A stretch of 64,000 nt of DNA from Gp6-AA40 sp035492455. GTDB lineage: Bacteria; Acidobacteriota; Vicinamibacteria; Vicinamibacterales; UBA2999. Position 1 is the first letter of the stretch, and each line of letters begins with the position of its first letter. A program made the position numbers and the translations under genes. The stretch spans positions 58,524-122,523 of the forward strand of contig DATJJE010000051.1 of the NCBI GenBank assembly GCA_035492455.1, written 5' to 3'. Below, in pieces: positions 1 through 7,312 of the stretch. The notes under the pieces are model-generated. The model was not told where the DNA came from, ran no database searches, and saw nothing but the letters and a program-made list of their open reading frames with translations.

Positions 1-2
1 TC

Positions 3-128
3 CCGTCGGCGTTCAGCGGGCTGGGGCCTGCGGCCCGGGATTTCCAGGCCGCCACGCACATCCGGGATCTGCAGTTCGCCGACGTGTCGGAGCCGCAGCT
101 CGAATTTGCGGAGGAACCCGCGGCTTGA
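3..128 (+). CDS. C-terminal fragment of an unidentified protein
   Basis: An open frame enters from the left edge of the window and ends at TGA 126-128, leaving 41 residues rich in Ala, Glu and Asp. No motif is recognisable. Its stop overlaps the TTG start of nadC (TTGA), so the two genes are probably co-transcribed and translationally coupled. The identity needs the upstream sequence. Confidence 0.5.
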   Translation, partial: PSAFSGLGPAARDFQAATHIRDLQFADVSEPQLEFAEEPAA

Positions 129-985
129 ATCCGGTGCCGTTCGAGCCGCTCGAGCCCGGGGCATACCGCGAGCTGGTTCGCCGCGCGCTGGCCGAGGACT
201 TCGGCTGGGGTGACGTCACGACGGAGACGATTATCGATCGCGAGCAGAAGGCGCGTGGGGTGATCGTCGCGAAATGCCGGTGCGTGATCGCCGGCATCGA
301 CGTCGCCGCGGAAGCGTTTCGTCAGCTCGATCCGGCAGCGCAGATCACGGTGCATCGGCGTGACAGCGAACGCTGCGATCCGGGGACGGAGGTAGCGGAA
401 ATCCGCGGGCATGCGACGGCGCTGCTGACGGCGGAACGCACCGCGCTCAATTTTCTGCAGCGTCTCTGCGGCATTGCCACGCTTACGCGACAGTTCGTCG
501 ATGCCGCCGGCGGCCGCATCGTCGTTCTCGATACCCGCAAGACGACCCCGATCCTCCGCGCGCTGGAGAAATACGCGGTGCGCGCGGGTGGCGGCGTGAA
601 CCATCGCGGCGGTCTCGACGACGGAATTCTCATCAAGGACAACCACGTGCGCCTGGTCGGGAGTGTGGCCGCAGCGGTGACGAACATGCGCAAGGGTAAC
701 CACGACATGCCGACGGAAGTGGAGGCGCAGACGCTCGCCCAGGTGGACGAGGCGCTCGAAGCGGGCGCAGAGATCATTCTGCTGGACAATCTGTCAACTG
801 ACGAGATCGTCAAGGCCGTGCAGCGATGCGGCGGGCGTGCGAAGACCGAAATCTCCGGCGGCGTCACGCTGCAGCGGATTGCCGAGCTGGCGGCGACAGG
901 CGCGGATTACGTGTCGGTTGGCGCGCTGACCCACTCCGCGCCGGCGATGGATCTGAGCTTCGAGATTGAACCGCTTGGTTCCTGA
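125..985 (+). CDS. nadC: Nicotinate-nucleotide pyrophosphorylase (quinolinate phosphoribosyltransferase)
   Basis: NadC condenses quinolinate with PRPP, giving nicotinate mononucleotide, CO2 and pyrophosphate, the step where de novo NAD synthesis joins the salvage route. The 286-residue protein has family-typical length. Visible signatures are LDTRKTTPILR, then HRGGLDDGILIKDNH, which carries substrate-binding basic residues, and a C-terminal type II PRTase barrel (EISGGVT, DYVSVGALTHS). The TTG start at 125 follows GAGGAA at 111-116 with good spacing and overlaps the upstream stop. The 3' end overlaps birA by 20 bases, suggesting one operon of cofactor genes. nadA and nadB are not in view. Confidence 0.95.
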   Translation: MNPVPFEPLEPGAYRELVRRALAEDFGWGDVTTETIIDREQKARGVIVAKCRCVIAGIDVAAEAFRQLDPAAQITVHRRDSERCDPGTEVAEIRGHATALLTAERTALNFLQRLCGIATLTRQFVDAAGGRIVVLDTRKTTPILRALEKYAVRAGGGVNHRGGLDDGILIKDNHVRLVGSVAAAVTNMRKGNHDMPTEVEAQTLAQVDEALEAGAEIILLDNLSTDEIVKAVQRCGGRAKTEISGGVTLQRIAELAATGADYVSVGALTHSAPAMDLSFEIEPLGS

Positions 986-1754
986 CGACATTCGCCAGGC
1001 GTTTGCGCGCATCGGCTCACGGCTCGGCTCCTTCACAGATCTTTCGTGGCACGACGAGGTCGGCTCGACAAATGACCTTGCGTTGGCGGCTGCGACAAAC
1101 GGCGCACCGGAGGGCGTCGTCATTGCCGCCAACGCCCAGTCGTCGGGGCGCGGACGTCTCGGACGCCGCTGGTCGTCGCCGCCGGGTGCGGGATTGTATG
1201 TATCAGTCATCCTGCATCCGTCGCGCGCTGCGCTTTCACTGATCACTATCGCTGCGGGTGTGGCCGTTGCCGAAGGCGTTGAGGCGGCAACGGGGCTTCG
1301 CGCCGGGGTGAAGTGGCCGAATGACATATATGTCGGCCGCCGCAAACTTGCAGGCATTCTCGCGGAGGCTGGTTCATCGCCCTCCGGAGAGCATGTTGTT
1401 CTCGGTTTTGGAATCAACCTGCAGCCCGCCGCCTTACCGCCTGATGTCGCAGAGCGTGCGACATCAATCGAAGGCGAGCTCGGTCGACCCATCGATCGCG
1501 GCCTCGTGCTCGCCGAATGCCTTGCGGCACTCGCGTGCCGATACGAGGCCTTGCAGCATGATCGCGGAAGTGACGTCATCTCCGGGTGGCGGCTGCGAGC
1601 CGCGCAGCACCTCGGCAAGTCCGTCGAATGGGATGCGGAAACGGATGTCTGCCACGGCATCGCGCATGATATCGACTCCACAGGCGCGCTGCTGGTGCGA
1701 GTGGACGATCGGATCGTTCGTGTAATCTCTGGAGAGGTTCGATGGACGTCGTGA
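966..1754 (+). CDS. birA: Biotin--[acetyl-CoA-carboxylase] ligase
   Basis: This ligase makes biotinyl-AMP and transfers biotin to the carrier lysine of biotin-dependent carboxylases. The 262 residues contain VGSTNDLA, the nucleotide-binding GRGRLGRRW loop and KWPNDIYV..KLAGILAE, followed by a small C-terminal SH3-like domain. There is no N-terminal helix-turn-helix, so this is the catalytic-only form and should not act as a biotin repressor. The TTG start lies inside the nadC end and the stop overlaps the next gene, so nadC, birA and the gene at 1742 look like one transcript. Confidence 0.93.
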   Translation: MNRLVPDDIRQAFARIGSRLGSFTDLSWHDEVGSTNDLALAAATNGAPEGVVIAANAQSSGRGRLGRRWSSPPGAGLYVSVILHPSRAALSLITIAAGVAVAEGVEAATGLRAGVKWPNDIYVGRRKLAGILAEAGSSPSGEHVVLGFGINLQPAALPPDVAERATSIEGELGRPIDRGLVLAECLAALACRYEALQHDRGSDVISGWRLRAAQHLGKSVEWDAETDVCHGIAHDIDSTGALLVRVDDRIVRVISGEVRWTS

Positions 1755-2449
1755 CCAAGCCCGAGGATGTGGGCGACTACTGCCGTCAGATTGAGCAACA
1801 CCTCTGTCGCAGGAATGAAGGGCACCTCATTCGCCTGGCCGGTCCGCGGTTCGATCTCGTCCAGGGCTGGTTCAATCGTGGAATTCCGTTGAAGCTCGCC
1901 ATGCAAGGCATCGATCGCGGCGTCGAGCGGCGGCGGTCGAAGGATTCGCGCGCCCGGGCAGTTCCGATCGAATTCTGTGAAGACGATGTCCTCGATGTGT
2001 TTGACGAATGGCGGCGCTCGGTCGGCGTCAGCGTGTCTGATACGAGCAGCGCGGCGCCTGAAAGTCCGCGATCGAGCCTGCCGGCGCATCTCGACCGTGT
2101 CATCGCACGACTGACAACGCTTCGCGGCGGAGCGGATCGCTCGCTCGACGCAGTGCTTGACACCGTCGTCCGCGAGCTGGATGCAGCGCGCGCGCAAGCA
2201 AAGAACATTCGGGGCGACGCGCGCGACGCCCTGATCGATCGGCTGCGACAACTCGACACCTCGCTGATTGGTGCGCTGCGCGATCACGCCGACCATATAA
2301 CAATGCAGCAGCTGGCGGCGGAAGCGGACGAGGAGTTGAAGCCGTTCCGTGCGCGGATGCCCGCAGAGGAGTACCAGCAGTCGCGTCGGGCGTGCATCGA
2401 CCGCCTGCTGCGCGATCGCGCCGGCCTGCCGGCGATCGGTTACGAATAG
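1742..2449 (+). CDS. Conserved hypothetical protein, helix-rich
   Basis: A 235-residue soluble protein with no signal peptide or membrane segment, starting ATG inside the end of birA. Residues 1-85 are a compact mixed region with several Arg clusters. The rest is predicted mostly helical with charged heptad-like stretches (DRVIARLTTLRGG, RELDAARAQAKNI), compatible with a coiled coil. I do not recognise a family. Position at the end of the nadC-birA run suggests co-expression but does not indicate a function. A type III pantothenate kinase, often found in this position, is not what this encodes. Confidence 0.75.
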   Translation: MDVVTKPEDVGDYCRQIEQHLCRRNEGHLIRLAGPRFDLVQGWFNRGIPLKLAMQGIDRGVERRRSKDSRARAVPIEFCEDDVLDVFDEWRRSVGVSVSDTSSAAPESPRSSLPAHLDRVIARLTTLRGGADRSLDAVLDTVVRELDAARAQAKNIRGDARDALIDRLRQLDTSLIGALRDHADHITMQQLAAEADEELKPFRARMPAEEYQQSRRACIDRLLRDRAGLPAIGYE

Positions 2450-2467
2450 CCACAAAGACGATCGCTT

Positions 2468-3718
2468 GTGGCTGAATCCTTAACGCTCGACGTCGAAAAG
2501 CCCACCGCGGGCGGCCGCATGCTCGCGCGGCACAACGGCCAGGTCGTGCTCGTCTGGGGGGCGATACCGGGCGAGCGCGTGCGCGCCCGCGTGGAGCGAA
2601 CAGGAAAAGGCGTCCTGTTCGCGGAGACCATTGAGGTCGTGGCCGCGTCGGCTGACCGCCGCGATGCGGTCGCCGACTGGCGCTGCGGCGGCAACGTGCT
2701 TGCGCACGTCGCATACGAGCGGCAGCTTCAGCTCAAGTCCGAGATCATCCGCGACGCGTTCACGCGCATTGGTCGGCTTCCGCTGGACGCAGCGCCATCC
2801 GTTACCGGATCTCCCGAGCAGGGCTACCGGATGCGTGCGCGGTTGCATGTGCGCGGTGGGCGCATCGGATTTGTGCGTGAGGGCAGCCACGACGTATGTG
2901 CCGTCGACCAGACGGGGCAGGTACTGCCCGCGATGGTCTCGTGGATCGCCGCGGCGGAGGCGCGCCTACGCTCCGACAGGCTGGCCGGTCTCGCCTCGAT
3001 CGAGATCGCGGAGAACATTCCCGCGGATGAACGTGCTGTGCACCTCGAACTGGAGCCCGGAACAGATCCGCAACGCTTCGCAGTACTCGCAACTGAAGAC
3101 GTCACCGGTCTGTCGGCGCAGGTGCTCGATCGACATGGTGTCGTGACGCTGTCCGGTACGCCGATGGTATCGGATTCAATTGGCGCGGTGCGGCTGCGCC
3201 GGGATGTGCGCGCCTTCTTCCAGGGCAATCGTTTCCTGCTGGAGACTCTGGTGCAACGGGTGTCGGCGCACGTTCCCGACGAGCCAGTCGTCGATCTATA
3301 TGCCGGCGTGGGACTGTTCGGCCTGTCGCTCGCGGCGGCGCGCAGCGCGCCGGTCACGCTGGTCGAGGGTGATGGCGTCAGCGGTCGCGACCTCGAAGAA
3401 AACGCCGCGCCGTACGCCGATCGCGCACGCATCATCCGCACCAGCGTCGAAGACTTCCTCCGTCACGACAAGCCCGCCGCGAACGAAACCTTCATCGTCG
3501 ATCCGCCGCGGACTGGCATGTCCTCGGACGCGGTGCGCGCCGCCGCCGCGCTCAAGCCGGCACGCATCGTCTACGTATCGTGTGATGTGGCGACGCTTGC
3601 CCGCGACGCGCGCATGCTCGTCAATGCCGACTATGCGTTAGGGGACGTGAGTGGATTGGACCTGTTCCCGAACACCGCGCATGTCGAAACGATCGCAGTG
3701 TTTCAGCGGCAGGCCTGA
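2468..3718 (+). CDS. Class I SAM-dependent RNA (uracil-5-)-methyltransferase, RlmD/TrmA family
   Basis: It probably methylates C5 of a uridine in rRNA or tRNA. An N-terminal TRAM-like beta barrel (about residues 1-60) is followed by a central domain and a Rossmann methyltransferase with the SAM loop DLYAGVGLFGLSLA, then DPPRTG and the catalytic cysteine in IVYVSCD. RlmD-type members carry a 4Fe-4S cluster with a CGGC motif; here the matching segment reads WRCGGNVLAHVAYERQL, with the second cysteine replaced by Asn and no upstream partner, so the cluster is probably absent. The start is GTG 2468. The 3' end overlaps the convergent gene by 16 bases. Exact target base cannot be told. Confidence 0.85.
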   Translation: MAESLTLDVEKPTAGGRMLARHNGQVVLVWGAIPGERVRARVERTGKGVLFAETIEVVAASADRRDAVADWRCGGNVLAHVAYERQLQLKSEIIRDAFTRIGRLPLDAAPSVTGSPEQGYRMRARLHVRGGRIGFVREGSHDVCAVDQTGQVLPAMVSWIAAAEARLRSDRLAGLASIEIAENIPADERAVHLELEPGTDPQRFAVLATEDVTGLSAQVLDRHGVVTLSGTPMVSDSIGAVRLRRDVRAFFQGNRFLLETLVQRVSAHVPDEPVVDLYAGVGLFGLSLAAARSAPVTLVEGDGVSGRDLEENAAPYADRARIIRTSVEDFLRHDKPAANETFIVDPPRTGMSSDAVRAAAALKPARIVYVSCDVATLARDARMLVNADYALGDVSGLDLFPNTAHVETIAVFQRQA

Positions 3719-4380
3719 ACAAACGCCTCGAACAACGCCCTGAACTCGCCGGTGCGCCAGAAATTTTCCGGATGCCACTGCACGCCGAGGAGGAAGCGGC
3801 GCTCGGGATGTTCGACGGCCTCGATGACGCCGTCGGGCGCGGTCGCGGTTGCCACCAGCCCTTCGCCGAGATCCTTCGGCGCCTGGTGGTGACGGCTGTT
3901 CACCGCGCACGCATCGGCTTCTTCGAGCCGCTCGCGCATCGTGCGCTCGAGCAGACTGTCCGACGTCAGCCAGACGTCGTGTGCGATGGCGAAGCGCGGC
4001 TCCTTGATGCGGTGCTCGACGCTGGTGCCGACTTCTTCGGGAATGTGCTGGATGAGCGTTCCGCCGCGCGCCACGTTGAGCACCTGGATGCCGCGGCAAA
4101 TGGCGAACACGGGCAGGTCGCTGTCGATGGCTCGATTCACTAGCTCGATCTCGAACTCGTCCCGACCGGCTTCGGCTGGGTCGAACGTGCTATGCGGCGT
4201 CGCCCCGTAGATTGACGGCTGCACGTCACCGCCGCCGGTGAGCAGCAATCCCTGCACGGACGCGATGACGTCGGCGGCCGAGTCGGTCGGCGTCAACACG
4301 CGGACGTCGCCGCCGGCGCGGCGCACCGACTCCTCGTAATCAGGCAATTTGCTGCACGGCGCAATCGCGATTAGTGGCAT
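3703..4380 (-). CDS. Gamma-glutamyl-gamma-aminobutyrate hydrolase-like class I glutamine amidotransferase
   Basis: A 225-residue peptidase C26/PuuD-like enzyme that would hydrolyse gamma-glutamyl amides. The nucleophile is Cys95 in FAICRGIQV, with His203 and Glu205 in QWHPENF completing the triad; the oxyanion region LLLTGGGDVQPSIYG precedes them. The ATG at 4380 was chosen because the family begins with MPLIAIAP; the frame stays open upstream only because it runs through the repeat array at 4381-4573. The gene converges on and overlaps the RNA methyltransferase. Substrate is not determined by context, as no putrescine or GABA genes are nearby. Confidence 0.87.
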   Translation of the reverse strand: MPLIAIAPCSKLPDYEESVRRAGGDVRVLTPTDSAADVIASVQGLLLTGGGDVQPSIYGATPHSTFDPAEAGRDEFEIELVNRAIDSDLPVFAICRGIQVLNVARGGTLIQHIPEEVGTSVEHRIKEPRFAIAHDVWLTSDSLLERTMRERLEEADACAVNSRHHQAPKDLGEGLVATATAPDGVIEAVEHPERRFLLGVQWHPENFWRTGEFRALFEAFVQACR

Positions 4381-4573
4381 AGGAGTGAAAGTGCGACGGT
4401 GTGATGGTGCGGGGGTGCGAGGGTGCGTCCGATGTGCGAGGGTGCGAGGGTGCATCCGACGCGCGACGGTGCGAGCCTGCAATGGTGGGTGCGACGATTC
4501 GAACCATCACACCTCGCACCTTCGGACGCACGCTCGCACCATCGCACCATTCGCACTATCGCACCTCGGAAAC
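4381..4573. repeat. Mirrored word array, GTGCGA then TCGCAC
   Basis: The whole gap between the hydrolase start and the argS stop is made of one hexamer. GTGCGA occurs at 4391, 4415, 4434, 4442, 4469 and 4489; from 4514 on only the complement TCGCAC occurs (4514, 4534, 4542, 4551, 4559). Spacing is irregular (8-27 bases), so this is not a simple tandem repeat or CRISPR array. The two halves can pair as a long imperfect hairpin centred near 4500. Read on the minus strand it would give a His-Pro-Arg-Thr type repeat, which I consider untranslated. Confidence 0.8.
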
Positions 4574-6595
4574 CTACATCCTGGGCGGCACGGCGACGCC
4601 CATCAGGTCGAGCGCAGTACGCAGCTGGTTGCGCACGTAAATCACCCCTGCCGCGCGCCATCGCCGCACATCGTCACGCTCTTCGTTGAGGATAGGTGCG
4701 CGATGATAAAAGGCGTTGAACGCCTGCGCAAGCGTGAACGCGAATTTTGCGAGCACCGAGAATTCCAGCGATCGGATGACCTGTTCGACCACCTCGTCGA
4801 GCCGCGCGGCCTCGAGCACCAACGCCCAGAGCTCGTGGCTGCCGTTCGCGCCGTCGAGCTCGGCGGTCGGAACGTCCGCCAGCGTCTTCAGCAGGTCCGA
4901 CTCATTCAGGCCGTCGCGCTGCTGCAGCTTCTGAAAGATGTTGTTGGCGCGTACGACCGCGTACTGGATGTAAGGACCGCTTTCGCCTTCGAAGCTGAGC
5001 GCCTCGGCCAGATCGAACGCGATGATCTTGCCGCGCGAGAACTTGATCATGAAGTAGCGAACGGCAGCAATCGCGATCATTTCGGCGATGCGCTGACGGT
5101 CGCTGTCACTCAACTCCGGATTGCGCGTGCCCACTTCGCTGCCAGCGGACCGCACCAGCGTATCGAGCAGATCGTCCGCTTTCACGCCGAGACCCTTGCG
5201 TCCGGAGACCTCGACGAAGGGCCGCTTCGCGTCTTCTGAGTCAGCCGGCGGCGCATACCCGAGCTCGCCCGCCGTCGCGTGCGACAGCGCGACCATCTCG
5301 TAGGAGAAGTGATGCGAACGGTCGGCGCCTTCAGCGTGTCCGACGGCAATCAGCGCCTGCTTCAACAGCTTTTGCAGGTACGACTGCCGCACGTCGATGA
5401 CGTTGTAGACATACGCAGCGCCGCCAAAATCCGGATGATGGGCCTCGCCGCCGGTAGTACACGTCGCCCATATCGGATCATTGGAAAAAGCCTTGGAGCC
5501 AAACACCCGGTACTCGAAATCACGGCCGAGCAGCCCCAGCTTCCAGAACTGATAGGCGATGTCCTTGCCGACGTACGTGACAACGCCATTTGAGCGAACG
5601 ATGACCTTTTCACGCTCCTCGCCTTCGGCTTCGTCGCCGGGCCGGAATTCGGGATTCGGTGGTCGGGACTCGTCGAGGTCCTCCTGAATAGGCATGACCC
5701 AGCACCCGGCGAGTCGCCCTTCCGCGGCGAGATAGACGGCCTTCTTCGCTTTCAGCACGTCGAACGCCTGCGCCCAGAACTTGAGCCGCAGGATGTCGCC
5801 TTCCCAAGTGAGCAGGTCGTAATCGACATTCATCCGCGCCATGGTCTTCAAATGACAGCGGACGATCCGGTCGGCGATGAAGGCAGCGATGGCGGCGTTG
5901 TCGTTGCCGCCATGCTCGATGTCGTGAAGGGTCTGTGCCCGCGTGGCGAGCCGCTCCTTGTCCTGCTCGTACCATTCGGTCGTGCGCGCGTACAAATCCC
6001 AGCAGTAGTAATCAAAGCGGGTCTCGGGGATCGCCCGAATGTCATCGAGCGACTTCCCCTCGAGGACTCGAAAGCCGACGACAACATCGGCCACCTGGAC
6101 ACCGGTATCGTCGATGTAGTTCTGCACCTCAACCGGAACGCCGCGAAAGCGCAGCACGCGCACGAGGGTGTCGCCGAGCGCGGAGTTGCGCAGGTGACCG
6201 ATATGCGCCGCTTTGTTCGGATTGATCGCCGTGTGCTCGACGATCGCCTTCCCGGCTGAGTGCTGAGCGGGCGGCGACAGATCCTCCGTCAGCCGCTCGA
6301 TAAGAAAGCCATGGCGCTCCAGGAAAAAGTTCAGGTAGCCGTTTGGTGCCGCTGCCACCTGGCGCACGCCGCCAACAGATCCAAACGCCGACGCAATTTC
6401 CTGCGCGATGGCGCGCGGCGCCTTGCGAAGCCGCCGCGCCAGCTCGAACGCGACCGGCGTGCCGAGATCACCGAGAGTGCGATTCGGTGGATACTCCAGG
6501 ACAATAGGTGGAGCGGCCGAGTCGTCGATCGAATAGAGGGTAGTCAACAGCCGCGCCACGTGCGCGCGAAGACGGTCATGTACGGGGAGAATCAT
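4574..6595 (-). CDS. argS: Arginine--tRNA ligase
   Basis: Class I aminoacyl-tRNA synthetase charging tRNA-Arg. The 673-residue protein has the N-terminal Add-1 region, the HIGH-type motif NKAAHIGHLRNSALGDTLVR, and in place of KMSKS the GRKG form (SGRKGLGVKADDLLD) common in ArgS. A DALR-type anticodon-binding helical domain forms the C-terminus (AFTLAQAFNAFYH..P). ATG 6595 gives the expected N-terminus. The protein is somewhat longer than many bacterial ArgS, mainly in the catalytic-domain insertions. It is monocistronic, with the word array directly behind its stop. Confidence 0.96.
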   Translation of the reverse strand: MILPVHDRLRAHVARLLTTLYSIDDSAAPPIVLEYPPNRTLGDLGTPVAFELARRLRKAPRAIAQEIASAFGSVGGVRQVAAAPNGYLNFFLERHGFLIERLTEDLSPPAQHSAGKAIVEHTAINPNKAAHIGHLRNSALGDTLVRVLRFRGVPVEVQNYIDDTGVQVADVVVGFRVLEGKSLDDIRAIPETRFDYYCWDLYARTTEWYEQDKERLATRAQTLHDIEHGGNDNAAIAAFIADRIVRCHLKTMARMNVDYDLLTWEGDILRLKFWAQAFDVLKAKKAVYLAAEGRLAGCWVMPIQEDLDESRPPNPEFRPGDEAEGEEREKVIVRSNGVVTYVGKDIAYQFWKLGLLGRDFEYRVFGSKAFSNDPIWATCTTGGEAHHPDFGGAAYVYNVIDVRQSYLQKLLKQALIAVGHAEGADRSHHFSYEMVALSHATAGELGYAPPADSEDAKRPFVEVSGRKGLGVKADDLLDTLVRSAGSEVGTRNPELSDSDRQRIAEMIAIAAVRYFMIKFSRGKIIAFDLAEALSFEGESGPYIQYAVVRANNIFQKLQQRDGLNESDLLKTLADVPTAELDGANGSHELWALVLEAARLDEVVEQVIRSLEFSVLAKFAFTLAQAFNAFYHRAPILNEERDDVRRWRAAGVIYVRNQLRTALDLMGVAVPPRM

Positions 6596-6643
6596 TCGTG
6601 GTACGCTGGGAAGGTTTAGCTCGTACGTTATCAGACATTACGC

Positions 6644-7225
6644 ATGATTGAAGCCGGCATCGGTCGGCTCCTCGTCGCGAGCCTTCACCAGGGAATCGCG
6701 GATCTCCTGCCGACGCGCCTCGAGTTCTACGAATCGTGGCTCAATCCGTCAGGGTTGCGTGACGGTCGCATCGGTCTCGCGCCGCTCGCGGCGGTGCTCA
6801 GCTTTCTCCGGCAGGAAGGCGAGCCGTACCGGCTGATCGCCGGTCGCGCCGGCGAATACACGGCCGAGTGGACGGTTGCGGACCTGCCGGCGTTTCAGCG
6901 CGCGATTATTCGCGCCGCGCCGCCCTCCATCCGCGTCCACCTCGTCATGCGTATTGCGCGCAGAATGATTCGCACGACCTATCGAGGGAGCCGCGCCATC
7001 GTCAAGTGGCGGAAGGGCCGCGGCGCAGTGGATATCCGCGGCTCGATCTTCTGCGAGGTGCGCGATCGCAGCGAGCAGCCTCTGTGCGAGTTCTACGCAT
7101 CGGCGATCCGGCGGCTGATGTATCTGTTCAATCTCGACGTCGAGGTCGGCACCGAGCAGTGCCGGGCGACGGGGGCAGGGCAGTGTTTGATGTCCGTGCT
7201 CGTGAGGCCGGTGAAGGCGGCCTGA
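6644..7225 (+). CDS. V4R-like cysteine-containing protein, function unknown
   Basis: A 193-residue soluble protein. The C-terminal pattern FCEVRDR..LCEFY....TEQCRATGAGQCLMSVLV resembles the end of V4R (4-vinyl reductase-like, heme-NO-binding fold) domains, where spaced cysteines and a glycine precede a final strand. The N-terminal half (GLAPLAAVLSFLRQEGEPYRLIAGRAGEYTAEW) is unknown to me. It is divergent from argS and followed 11 bases later by the TPR gene. A ligand-sensing role is possible but is inference from fold resemblance only. Confidence 0.55.
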   Translation: MIEAGIGRLLVASLHQGIADLLPTRLEFYESWLNPSGLRDGRIGLAPLAAVLSFLRQEGEPYRLIAGRAGEYTAEWTVADLPAFQRAIIRAAPPSIRVHLVMRIARRMIRTTYRGSRAIVKWRKGRGAVDIRGSIFCEVRDRSEQPLCEFYASAIRRLMYLFNLDVEVGTEQCRATGAGQCLMSVLVRPVKAA

Positions 7226-7230
7226 AGCAG

Positions 7231-7312
7231 TTCAAGATGCAACATGCAAAATGCAGACGCGGAGTGATTGTGCCGCTCGTTTTTTGCATTTTGAATTTTG
7301 CATTGTGCATTC
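7231..7312. repeat. Mirrored word array, ATGCAAA, overlapping a start codon and signal peptide
   Basis: The left part carries ATGCAACATGCAAAATGCA and the right part TTTTTGCATTTTGAATTTTG followed by CATTGTGCAT, which is approximately its reverse complement. The array is AT-rich against GC-rich flanks. The left arm contains the start codon of the TPR protein and the right arm encodes most of the hydrophobic core of its signal peptide, so this array lies inside a gene rather than between genes. Confidence 0.7.

Noticed and set aside
794..2455. Long minus-strand frame of 553 codons
   Set aside because: Lies antisense to birA and its neighbour, has Arg/Ser/Ala-rich composition typical of shadow frames in GC-rich DNA, and shows no domain.
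4381..4573. CRISPR array
   Set aside because: Word spacing is irregular and much shorter than in CRISPR, half the copies are inverted and no cas genes are present.
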